From: Aquimonas sp964586455
GTDB lineage: Bacteria > Pseudomonadota > Gammaproteobacteria > Xanthomonadales > Xanthomonadaceae
Length of the DNA stretch: 64,000 bases
Direction of reading: 5' to 3'
Assembly: GCA_964586455.1 (NCBI GenBank)
Contig: CAZPHV010000021.1
Span: 1 to 64,000, forward strand
The position numbers and the translations under genes are program-made. The notes below the pieces were generated by a model that saw nothing but the letters and a program-made list of their open reading frames with translations, was not told the DNA's origin and did not search any database. Below, in pieces: positions 24,822-32,151 of this stretch (position 1 is its first letter; the number at the start of each line of letters is the position of its first letter).

Positions 24822-25859
24822 ATGGATATCGCAGAGCTGCTGGCGTTTTCGGTCAAGAACAAGGCATCGGACCTGCACCTGTCCGCCGGCCTGCCGCCGA
24901 TGATCCGCGTGGACGGAGACGTCCGCCGTATCAACATCCCCGCGCTGGATCACAAGCAGGTGCATGCGCTGATCTACGACATCATGTCGGACAAGCAGCG
25001 CCGGGATTACGAAGAGTTTTACGAGGTCGACTTCTCGTTCGAGATTCCCGGCCTCGCCCGCTTCCGCGTCAATGCGTTCAACCAGAATCGCGGCGCCGGT
25101 GCGGTGTTCCGTACCATTCCGTCCGAGGTGTTGACGCTTGAAGACCTGGCCGCGCCGAAGATCTTCCGCGAGCTGATCGAGCAGCCGCAGGGGTTGATCC
25201 TGGTCACCGGGCCGACCGGCTCGGGCAAGTCGACCACGCTGGCGGCGATGGTCGACCACGTCAACAAGAACGAGTACGGGCACATCCTCACCGTCGAGGA
25301 CCCGATCGAGTTCGTGCACACCTCGAACAAATGCCTGATCAACCAGCGCGAAGTGCATCGCGACACCCACGGCTTCAACGAGGCCCTGCGTTCGGCGCTG
25401 CGCGAAGACCCCGACTACATCCTGGTCGGCGAGTTGCGCGACCTTGAAACCATTCGCCTGGCCTTGACCGCTGCGGAAACCGGACATCTCGTGTTCGGTA
25501 CCCTGCACACCAGCTCCGCCGCAAAAACCATCGATCGCATCATCGACGTGTTCCCCGCCGGCGAGAAGCCGATGGTGCGCTCGATGCTGTCGGAAAGCTT
25601 GCGCGCGGTGATTTCACAGTCGCTGCTGAAGAAGGTCGGCGGCGGCCGCGTGGCTGCACACGAGATCATGGTCGGCATCCCGGCGATCCGTAACCTGATC
25701 CGCGAGGACAAGGTCGCGCAGATGTACTCGGCCATCCAGACCGGCCAGAACTACGGCATGCAGACGCTTGACCAGTGCCTGCAGGATCTTGTGAAGCGTG
25801 GCCTGGTTACGCGCCAGGCGGCGAAAGAGTATGCGAAGGACAAGCGTTTGTTTGAGTAA
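24822..25859 (+). CDS. pilT: Type IV pilus retraction ATPase PilT
   Basis: A 345-aa hexameric ATPase that pulls pilin subunits out of the fibre, driving twitching motility. Walker A is GPTGSGKST (130-138), the Asp box HILTVEDPIEF (154-164), Walker B YILVGEL (about 199-205) and the His box HLVFGTLHT (222-230). The retraction motif AIRNLIRE lies in the C-terminal half. It is followed by pilU, separated by a repeat element, and divergent from yggS, the arrangement known from Pseudomonas. Confidence 0.97.
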   Translation: MDIAELLAFSVKNKASDLHLSAGLPPMIRVDGDVRRINIPALDHKQVHALIYDIMSDKQRRDYEEFYEVDFSFEIPGLARFRVNAFNQNRGAGAVFRTIPSEVLTLEDLAAPKIFRELIEQPQGLILVTGPTGSGKSTTLAAMVDHVNKNEYGHILTVEDPIEFVHTSNKCLINQREVHRDTHGFNEALRSALREDPDYILVGELRDLETIRLALTAAETGHLVFGTLHTSSAAKTIDRIIDVFPAGEKPMVRSMLSESLRAVISQSLLKKVGGGRVAAHEIMVGIPAIRNLIREDKVAQMYSAIQTGQNYGMQTLDQCLQDLVKRGLVTRQAAKEYAKDKRLFE

Positions 25860-25866
25860 GAGCCGG

Positions 25867-25999
25867 GATTCGGGATTGGGGATTCGGGATTGGGAGAGCG
25901 CCCTTGAGGCTGTGTTCCGATTCCGTCTCCGCCCGAAGCACTGAGAGTCCCCGCCGCCGCGCCAGCGGTCGTTCCATCCCGAATCCCCAATCCCGAATC
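25867..25999. repeat. GGGATTCG element with 24-bp perfect inverted arms between pilT and pilU
   Basis: Positions 25867-25890 and 25976-25999 are exact inverted copies of a 24-base GATTCGGGATTGGGGATTCG-type arm, with 85 bp between. The unit starts 7 bp after the pilT stop and ends 20 bp before the pilU ATG. As RNA the arms would form a long hairpin in the pilT-pilU transcript. The interior shows no gene. Confidence 0.93.
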
Positions 26000-26019
26000 T
26001 CGCTCCGAAGGAGCCCGCC

Positions 26020-27150
26020 ATGAGCACCATCGACTTCACCAGCTACCTCAAGCTGATGTCGCACAAGAAGGCCTCGGACCTGTTTGTCACCTCCGGCATG
26101 CCGCCGACCATCAAGGTGCACGGGCGGCTGCAGCCGATCACACAGACACCACTGACACCGCAGCAGTCGCGCGATCTGGTGCTCAACGTGATGACGCCCA
26201 GCCAGCGCGAGGAGTTCGAAAAAACCCACGAGTGCAACTTCGCGATCGGCGTGTCCGGCGTCGGCCGCTTCCGCGTCAGCTGCTTCTATCAGCGCAACCA
26301 GGTCGGCATGGTGCTGCGTCGCATCGAGACGCGCATCCCGACCTGCGATGAGCTGAACCTGCCGCCGGTCATCAAGACGCTGTCGATGACCAAGCGCGGC
26401 ATCGTGATCCTGGTCGGCGCCACCGGCACCGGTAAATCGACCACGCTGGCGGCGATGCTGGGCTACCGCAACCAGAACTCCTCGGGCCACATCATCACCA
26501 TCGAGGACCCGATCGAGTACGTGCACAAGCACGAGGGCTGCATCATCACTCAGCGCGAGGTCGGCATCGACACCGACAGCTGGGAGAACGCGCTGAAGAA
26601 CACCCTGCGCCAGGCGCCCGACGTGATCATGATCGGCGAGGTGCGCACCCGCGAGGGCATGGATCACGCCATCGCGTTCGCCGAAACCGGCCATCTGGTG
26701 CTGTGCACCCTGCATGCGAACAACGCCAACCAGGCGATGGACCGCATCATCAACTTCTTCCCCGAAGACCGCCGCAACCAGCTGCTGATGGACTTGTCGC
26801 TGAACCTGAAGGGCGTGGTCGCGCAGCAGCTGATTCCGACACCGGACGGCAAGGGCCGCCGCGTCGCGCTGGAAGTGCTGCTGGGCACGCCGCTGGTGCA
26901 GGACTACATCCGCGAGGGCGAGATCCACAAGATCAAGGAAGTGATGAAGGAGTCGACCAACCTCGGCATGAAGACCTTCGATCAGGCCCTGTTCGAGCTG
27001 TATCAGGCCGGCGAGATTTCCTACGAGGACGCGCTGCGCCACGCCGATTCGACCAACGAGGTGCGCCTGAAGATCAAGCTGGCCCAGGGCGGCGATATCC
27101 ACTCCCTGGCCCAGGGCATGGACGGCGTCGAGCTCATCGAGTCACGATGA
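26020..27150 (+). CDS. pilU: PilT-like type IV pilus retraction ATPase PilU
   Basis: A 376-aa PilT paralogue that assists PilT-dependent retraction under load. Walker A is GATGTGKST (133-141), the Asp box HIITIEDPIEYVHKH, Walker B DVIMIGEVR and the His box HLVLCTLHA. The C-terminal extension relative to PilT (about 30 residues) is typical of PilU. AAGGAG lies before the ATG. A strong hairpin follows the stop. Confidence 0.96.
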   Translation: MSTIDFTSYLKLMSHKKASDLFVTSGMPPTIKVHGRLQPITQTPLTPQQSRDLVLNVMTPSQREEFEKTHECNFAIGVSGVGRFRVSCFYQRNQVGMVLRRIETRIPTCDELNLPPVIKTLSMTKRGIVILVGATGTGKSTTLAAMLGYRNQNSSGHIITIEDPIEYVHKHEGCIITQREVGIDTDSWENALKNTLRQAPDVIMIGEVRTREGMDHAIAFAETGHLVLCTLHANNANQAMDRIINFFPEDRRNQLLMDLSLNLKGVVAQQLIPTPDGKGRRVALEVLLGTPLVQDYIREGEIHKIKEVMKESTNLGMKTFDQALFELYQAGEISYEDALRHADSTNEVRLKIKLAQGGDIHSLAQGMDGVELIESR

Positions 27151-27159
27151 ATGCGCGGG

Positions 27160-27208
27160 CCCGCCCGCCGCGCGATTTGACAGCGCGCGGCGGGCGGGTC
27201 TAGCTTTG
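27160..27208 (+). terminator. Terminator hairpin after pilU
   Basis: A perfect 15-bp stem (27160-27174 with 27184-27198, all G-C pairs) with a 9-base loop lies 10 bp after the pilU stop and is followed by TCTAGCTTT. The T-run is imperfect, but stem strength makes termination likely. Confidence 0.75.
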
Positions 27209-27297
27209 ACGCGCTGCGGCGAAGCCCTCCCGCAGCACGACCCTGAAATCGAATCACAGCGAGGTGGCCTGGCGGAAACGCCGGTCGAGCGTGCGAC

Positions 27298-27318
27298 ATG
27301 TCCACTACCGTCGACTGA
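27298..27318 (+). CDS. Possible thrS leader peptide (MSTTVD)
   Basis: A 6-codon open frame, ATG TCC ACT ACC GTC GAC TGA, with two adjacent threonine codons. It lies 30 bp before a perfect intrinsic terminator and 107 bp before thrS. Positions 27331-27335 (GCGCC) can pair with 27351-27355 (GGCGC), an alternative to the terminator stem. The layout is that of an amino-acid attenuator, but only two Thr codons are present and no good ribosome site is visible. Confidence 0.3.
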   Translation: MSTTVD

Positions 27319-27348
27319 AAATCCTGGTCCGCGCCGGCACCCGAACCC

Positions 27349-27370
27349 AGGGCGCTTGCGCCCTTTTTTG
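27349..27370 (+). terminator. Intrinsic terminator (possible attenuator) before thrS
   Basis: AGGGCG (27349-27354) pairs with CGCCCT (27359-27364) around a CTTG loop, followed at once by a T-run to 27369. It points toward thrS and ends 56 bp before the thrS ATG, so any promoter upstream of it must be read through. A terminator in this place is expected of an attenuation control. Confidence 0.8.
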
Positions 27371-27425
27371 TTGCTCGCCGCCCGCGCTTTGAGCGCCGGG
27401 CAGGCCCTCCGCACGAGTGAATCCC

Positions 27426-29345
27426 ATGCTCCACATCACGCTTCCCGACGGCAGCCGCCGTGAATTCGACAACCCGCTGACGGTCGGTGATGTCGCCGCC
27501 AGCATCGGCGCCGGTCTCGCCAAAGCCGCACTCGCCGGCAAGGTTGACGGCAAACTGGTCGACACCAGCCACCGCATCGAGGCCGATGCCTCGCTGGAAA
27601 TCGTCACCGACAAGCACCCCGACGCGCTGGAGATCCTGCGCCACTCGACCGCGCATCTGCTGGCCCAGGCCGTGCAGCGCCTGTTCCCCGGTGCCCAGGT
27701 CACGATCGGCCCGGTGATCGACAACGGCTTCTACTACGACTTCGCCTACGAGCGTCCGTTCACGCCGGACGACCTGCCGAAGATCGAAGAAGAAATGCAG
27801 AAGATCGTCGCCGAGAAGCTGGCCGTCAGCCGCACGGTGAAGTCGCGCGACGATGCGATCACCTTCTTCCGCGGCATGGGTGAGCACTTCAAGGCTGAGA
27901 TCATCGAGTCGATCCCGGCCAACGAAGACCTCTCCCTGTACTCGCAGGGTGAGTTCACCGACCTCTGCCGTGGCCCGCACGTGCCGGGCACCGACAAGCT
28001 GCGCGCCTTCAAGCTGATGAAGGTGGCTGGTGCCTACTGGCGCGGCGATTCCAACAACCAGATGCTCTCGCGGATCTACGGCACAGCCTGGTTGAACGAC
28101 AAGGACCTCAAGGCGCATCTGCATCAGCTGGAAGAGGCCGAGAAGCGCGACCACCGCCGCATCGCCAAGCAGCTGCACCTGTTCCACCAGCAGGAAGAGG
28201 CGCCCGGGATGGTGTTCTGGCATCCGCGCGGCTGGGCGCTGTGGCAGACGGTCGAGCAGTACATGCGCGGCGTCTACAAGGCTTCGGGCTACCAGGAGGT
28301 CCGCTGCCCGCAGATTCTGGATGTCTCGCTGTGGAAGAAGTCGGGCCACTGGGACAACTACAAGGAAAACATGTTCTTCACCGAGTCCGAGAAGCGGACC
28401 TATGCGGTGAAGCCCATGAACTGCCCGGGCCATGTGCAGATCTTCAACTCCGGCCTGCACAGCTACCGCGACCTGCCGATCCGCTATGGCGAGTTCGGCG
28501 GCTGCCATCGCAACGAGCCCTCGGGCGCCCTGCACGGCATCATGCGCGTCCGCGCCTTCACTCAGGACGACGGCCATGTGTTCTGCACCGAGGATCAGGT
28601 CGAGGCCGAAGTCACCGCTTTTCACCTGCAGGCGATGGCGGTCTACCGCGACTTCGGCTTTTCCGACATCTCGCTGAAGATCGCCCTGCGCCCGGACTCG
28701 CGTCTTGGCGATGACGCCACATGGGACAAGGCCGAGGGCGCGCTGCGCGCGGCGCTGTCCTCCGCGGGTGTTAGCTGGGAGGAGCTGCCCGGCGAGGGCG
28801 CCTTCTACGGCCCCAAAATCGAATACCACATGCGCGACTCGATCGGCCGCAGCTGGCAGGTCGGCACCATGCAGGTCGACTTCATGATGCCGGGCCGGCT
28901 CGGCGCCGAGTACGTCGACGAGAGCAGCACGCGCCGGCATCCGGTGATGCTGCATCGGGCCATCGTCGGTTCGATGGAGCGCTTCATCGGCATCCTGATC
29001 GAGCATCACGCGGGCCTGTTCCCGCTGTGGCTGGCGCCGGTGCAGGCGGTCGTGATGAATATCACCGACGCCCAGGGCGACTATGTCCGCGAGGTGACCC
29101 AAGCCCTTGTCCAGCAGGGCTTCCGCGTTCAGGCCGACTTGAGAAACGAAAAGATCGGTTATAAGATTCGGGAGCATACCCTGCAGAAGATTCCCTATCT
29201 CCTTGTCGTGGGCGACCGTGAAAAGGAGCAAGGGTTGATCGCAGTGCGCGCGCGTTCCGGCGAAGATCTGGGCAGCTTTCCGCTGTCCGAGCTGATCGAA
29301 CGGTTGCGCGCCGAGAACGGACCGACTGCCGTTGCCCAGGCCTGA
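27426..29345 (+). CDS. thrS: Threonyl-tRNA synthetase
   Basis: A 639-aa class II synthetase: TGS domain (1-61), editing domain (to about 240), catalytic core (to about 535) and anticodon-binding domain. KPMNCPGHVQIFN and RYGEFGGCHRNEPSGALHGI are core signatures, the first carrying the zinc-binding cysteine. I use the ATG at 27426; a GTG at 27417 would add three residues. It is the first gene of the thrS-infC-rpmI-rplT group and may be under attenuation control. Confidence 0.97.
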   Translation: MLHITLPDGSRREFDNPLTVGDVAASIGAGLAKAALAGKVDGKLVDTSHRIEADASLEIVTDKHPDALEILRHSTAHLLAQAVQRLFPGAQVTIGPVIDNGFYYDFAYERPFTPDDLPKIEEEMQKIVAEKLAVSRTVKSRDDAITFFRGMGEHFKAEIIESIPANEDLSLYSQGEFTDLCRGPHVPGTDKLRAFKLMKVAGAYWRGDSNNQMLSRIYGTAWLNDKDLKAHLHQLEEAEKRDHRRIAKQLHLFHQQEEAPGMVFWHPRGWALWQTVEQYMRGVYKASGYQEVRCPQILDVSLWKKSGHWDNYKENMFFTESEKRTYAVKPMNCPGHVQIFNSGLHSYRDLPIRYGEFGGCHRNEPSGALHGIMRVRAFTQDDGHVFCTEDQVEAEVTAFHLQAMAVYRDFGFSDISLKIALRPDSRLGDDATWDKAEGALRAALSSAGVSWEELPGEGAFYGPKIEYHMRDSIGRSWQVGTMQVDFMMPGRLGAEYVDESSTRRHPVMLHRAIVGSMERFIGILIEHHAGLFPLWLAPVQAVVMNITDAQGDYVREVTQALVQQGFRVQADLRNEKIGYKIREHTLQKIPYLLVVGDREKEQGLIAVRARSGEDLGSFPLSELIERLRAENGPTAVAQA

Positions 29346-29408
29346 TCCTTTCAAGATCAAGGGCTTGGCCGAAGGGGTCGGGCAGAGAACCCGCACGGAG
29401 ACACGCGA

Positions 29409-29930
29409 ATCAATACTGACAAGCTGAACCGCAAGAACCACGAAATCCGGGTGCCGCGCGTGCGCGTCATCGGTGCCGAAGGCGAGAACATCGGTGTTCT
29501 GAGCCGCGACGACGCTCTGCGCATGGCGCTGGAGCTGGAGCTCGATCTGGTCGAGATCCAGCCCAATGTCGACCCGCCGGTCTGTCGCATCATGGATTTC
29601 GGCAAGTTCCGCTTTGAGCAGCAGAAGAAGGCAAGCGCCGCAAAGAAGAAGCAGAAGCAGGTGGAGTTGAAGGAACTGAAGTTCCGCCCCACCACGGATG
29701 TCGGCGATTACGCCATCAAGCTGCGCAATATCCGGCGTTTCCTTGAGGAAGGCGACAAGGTCAAGATCAACATCCGCTTCAAGGGCCGCGAGATGGCCCA
29801 TCAGGAGCTCGGTCTGGCGATGGCTGCCAAGATCGAGGCCGATCTGGGGGACGAAGTGGTCATCGAGCAGCGGCCGCGCCTTGAAGGTCGCCAGATGGTC
29901 ATGATGATCGCGCCCAAGAAGAAGCAGTAA
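29409..29930 (+). CDS. infC: Translation initiation factor IF-3, AUC start codon
   Basis: A 173-aa IF-3. No ATG, GTG or TTG lies at the expected place. The frame extends in register upstream of GTG 29451 to ATC at 29409 (ATC AAT ACT GAC AAG CTG), preceded 8 bp away by CGGAGA. IF-3 genes classically use AUU or AUC, which IF-3 itself discriminates against, giving autoregulation. From there the N-terminus NTDKLNRKNHEIRVPRVRVI matches the family; a GTG start would remove the first 14 residues. The C-terminal domain is intact. Confidence 0.93.
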   Translation: MNTDKLNRKNHEIRVPRVRVIGAEGENIGVLSRDDALRMALELELDLVEIQPNVDPPVCRIMDFGKFRFEQQKKASAAKKKQKQVELKELKFRPTTDVGDYAIKLRNIRRFLEEGDKVKINIRFKGREMAHQELGLAMAAKIEADLGDEVVIEQRPRLEGRQMVMMIAPKKKQ

Positions 29931-30298
29931 GCGTCACCAAGCGTGATGTCGCAGGCCCCGGCCCTTACCGGCCGGGGCTTTGCGCATTCAAGTCACCGCA
30001 GGACGCGGTGGATGCGCTCCGGGCCATGCAGCCCGGGCGCGCAGGCAGGGCGGGCTGGAGCCCGTGACTGTCCATCCCGGTTCGCCGGGTGTTTGTCGGT
30101 CGTGGCGGTTTGGCGATCGACGTCTGCGCGGTGCCTCATGCATTCGCACAGGCAGCAGGCGCCCACCCCAGGCTCGGCCTGGAGAGGGCTACAAGCGCGG
30201 AATGTGCTCCCCAAGTGGGTCTGATCCCGATCAGGCTCCGCGCATTCCGGGTATCCAAGATCCGCAGCGGCCAAAGCCGCTGCAGCAAGGAGTTTCCA
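29931..30298 (+). promoter_or_regulatory. infC-rpmI intergenic leader (possible L20 control region)
   Basis: This 368-bp gap has no gene. It holds a 9-bp GC hairpin (29955-29963 with 29970-29978, loop CTTACC, then TTT) that may attenuate transcription after infC. A second hairpin, GCAGCGGC/GCCGCTGC (30264-30271 with 30276-30283), sits just before the AAGGAG site of rpmI. In E. coli L20 represses rpmI-rplT by binding structures in this same gap. I could not confirm the specific L20-binding fold here. Confidence 0.45.
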
Positions 30299-30496
30299 AT
30301 GCCCAAGATGAAGACCAACCGGGCTGCCGCGAAGCGTTTTCGCAAGACGGCATCCGGCAAGTTCAAGTGTGGCCATGCGTTCAAGAGCCACATCCTGACC
30401 AAGAAGTCGACCAAGCGTAAGCGCGGTCTGCGCGCCACCAACCACGTTCGTGCGGAGGACGCGGGTCGCGTCCAGCGCATGCTCCCGTACCTCTAA
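30299..30496 (+). CDS. rpmI: 50S ribosomal protein L35
   Basis: A 65-aa protein starting MPKMKTNRAAAKRFRKTASG, the family start, just after AAGGAG. An open frame upstream to 30089 is not protein-like. L35 is a small, highly basic large-subunit protein. rplT follows after 15 bp. The long leader before it is a likely site of L20 translational control. Confidence 0.97.
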   Translation: MPKMKTNRAAAKRFRKTASGKFKCGHAFKSHILTKKSTKRKRGLRATNHVRAEDAGRVQRMLPYL

Positions 30497-30511
30497 GGGA
30501 GGATCGCACCC

Positions 30512-30868
30512 ATGGCACGAGTCAAGCGTGGCGTTACCGCCCGTCGCCGTCACAAGTCCGTCCTCGCGCGCGCGAAGGGCTACTACAACGCTCGCCGCAA
30601 GGTGTTCCGCGTTGCCAAGCAGGCCGTTACCAAGGCCGGCCAGTACGCCTACATCGGCCGCAAGCAGCGCAAGCGTCAGTTCCGCGCCCTGTGGATCGTC
30701 CGCATCAATGCGGCGGCCCGCCAGTTCGGCCTGTCGTACAGCCGTTTCATGAACGGCCTGAAGAAAGCCAGCATCAGCCTCGACCGCAAGGTCCTGTCCG
30801 ATCTGGCCGTGCACGATCTGCCGGCGTTCGGTTCGCTGGCTGAGAAGGCCAAGGGCGCCCTGGCCTAA
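30512..30868 (+). CDS. rplT: 50S ribosomal protein L20
   Basis: A 118-aa protein with the basic N-terminal arm (MARVKRGVTARRRHKSVLAR) and the globular C-terminal domain that, in E. coli, binds its own mRNA. L20 is essential early in 50S assembly. It is preceded by GGGAGG and followed by two strong hairpins before pheS. Confidence 0.97.
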   Translation: MARVKRGVTARRRHKSVLARAKGYYNARRKVFRVAKQAVTKAGQYAYIGRKQRKRQFRALWIVRINAAARQFGLSYSRFMNGLKKASISLDRKVLSDLAVHDLPAFGSLAEKAKGALA

Positions 30869-30887
30869 GGCCCGAGCGTTCGACATG

Positions 30888-30950
30888 CCGCGGTGGTGAC
30901 ACCGCGGCCTCTCCTGTGGGGAAGGGCATGCTCTTCCCCACAGGCGTTTT
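30888..30950 (+). terminator. Two consecutive hairpins between rplT and pheS
   Basis: The first, CCGCGGTG/CACCGCGG (30888-30895 with 30900-30907), has a GTGA loop. The second is a perfect 12-bp stem, CCTGTGGGGAAG with CTTCCCCACAGG (30913-30924 with 30933-30944), followed by CGTTTT. The second is a good terminator candidate. Either the rplT transcript ends here or the pair attenuates transcription into pheS. No phenylalanine-rich leader peptide was found. Confidence 0.7.
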
Positions 30951-31076
30951 CGGGGCAGTGAATTCGCCGGGGCTTGGCTTGCGCGTACTTCCACGGCAGG
31001 CTTGCCGACCCTCTCCGGGCTTCGGCCCCGGGGCCACACGCCCGTCCCCGCACGGGCTCAGCAACGAGCGATCAGC

Positions 31077-32072
31077 ATGAGCGAGTTGGAAGCGCAGGCG
31101 CGCAGCGCCGCGAACGAGATCGAGCAGGCCGTCAGCATTGACGTGCTGGAAACCATCCGCGTGCGCCTGTTGGGCAAGTCGGGCCTGATCACCGAGCAGT
31201 TGAAGCGCCTGGGTGCGCTGGCGCCCGAAGAACGCAAGGCTGCTGGCGCCGAGGTCAATCGCGTCAAGCAAGCTCTGACGGATGCGATTGCCGCCCGTCG
31301 CGAGTCATTGGAGCAGTCCGCGCTCGCAGAACGCCTGGCCTCTGAACGCATCGACGTCAGCCTGCCTGGGCGCGGACCGCGTGCCGGCAGCCTGCACCCG
31401 GTCGCGCGTGCTGCCGAACGCATCGCCGGCATTTTCGCGCGCATGGGCTACGAACTGGCCGACGGCCCCGAGATCGAGGACGACTGGCACAACTTCGAGG
31501 CGCTGAATTTCCCGCCGCATCACCCGGCGCGGGCCATGCACGACACCTTCTACTTCCCGGACGGCCGCCTGCTGCGCACGCATACCTCGCCGGTGCAGGT
31601 GCGCTACATGCGCGAGCGCCAGCCGCCGTTCCGGATGATCGCGATCGGCAAGGTCTACCGTTCGGATTCCGACCAAACGCACTCGCCGATGTTCCATCAG
31701 ATGGAGGGCCTGCTGATCGACGAGACCAGCACCTTCGCGGACCTGAAGGGCACGCTGAAGCAGTTCGTCGATGCCTTCTTCGAGCGCGACTTTTCGATGC
31801 GCTTCCGCCCCAGCTATTTCCCCTTCACCGAGCCCTCGGCCGAAGTTGATATCCGCTGGGACCGGGAGGACGGCAGCGAGCGCTGGCTGGAGGTACTGGG
31901 CTGCGGCATGGTGCACCCGAACGTATTGCGCAGCTGCGGCATCGACCCGGAGCGCTACACCGGTTTCGCGTTCGGCATCGGCATCGAGCGCTTTGCGATG
32001 CTGCGTTACGGTGTCGGCGATCTGCGCAGCTTCTTCGAGAACGACACGCGGTTCCTCGCCCAGTTCGCCTGA
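31077..32072 (+). CDS. pheS: Phenylalanyl-tRNA synthetase alpha subunit
   Basis: A 331-aa class II catalytic subunit that charges tRNA-Phe as an alpha2-beta2 enzyme. The N-terminal coiled-coil arm (1-85) is followed by the core with motif 2 (FRMIAIGKVYRSDSDQTHSP) and motif 3 (GFAFGIGIERFAMLRYGV). The ATG at 31077 was chosen over an open upstream frame by family start. pheT follows after 79 bp holding a GGGATTCG repeat. Confidence 0.96.
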   Translation: MSELEAQARSAANEIEQAVSIDVLETIRVRLLGKSGLITEQLKRLGALAPEERKAAGAEVNRVKQALTDAIAARRESLEQSALAERLASERIDVSLPGRGPRAGSLHPVARAAERIAGIFARMGYELADGPEIEDDWHNFEALNFPPHHPARAMHDTFYFPDGRLLRTHTSPVQVRYMRERQPPFRMIAIGKVYRSDSDQTHSPMFHQMEGLLIDETSTFADLKGTLKQFVDAFFERDFSMRFRPSYFPFTEPSAEVDIRWDREDGSERWLEVLGCGMVHPNVLRSCGIDPERYTGFAFGIGIERFAMLRYGVGDLRSFFENDTRFLAQFA

Positions 32073-32082
32073 GGCGAACTGC

Positions 32083-32103
32083 GGGATTCGGGATTGGGGA
32101 TTT
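32083..32103. repeat. GGGATTCG-family unit between pheS and pheT
   Basis: GGGATTCGGGATTGGGGATTT lies 10 bp after the pheS stop. It is a single arm of the dispersed repeat with no inverted partner visible in the 79-bp gap. It would be part of the pheS-pheT transcript. Confidence 0.85.
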
Positions 32104-32151
32104 GTAAGCCGCAGCGAGCCTGGCTCGCGCGGCCTCTCATGGACACAGGCA

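Noticed and set aside
27021..29801. A 926-codon open frame on the minus strand opposite pilU, thrS and infC
   Set aside because: It is antisense to three conserved genes, shows no recognisable domain, and is explained by high GC with few stop codons.
30869..31076. A PheM-like leader peptide before pheS
   Set aside because: A frame from 30928 contains a few Phe codons, but they are scattered and the frame runs through without a nearby terminator; no attenuator layout was seen.
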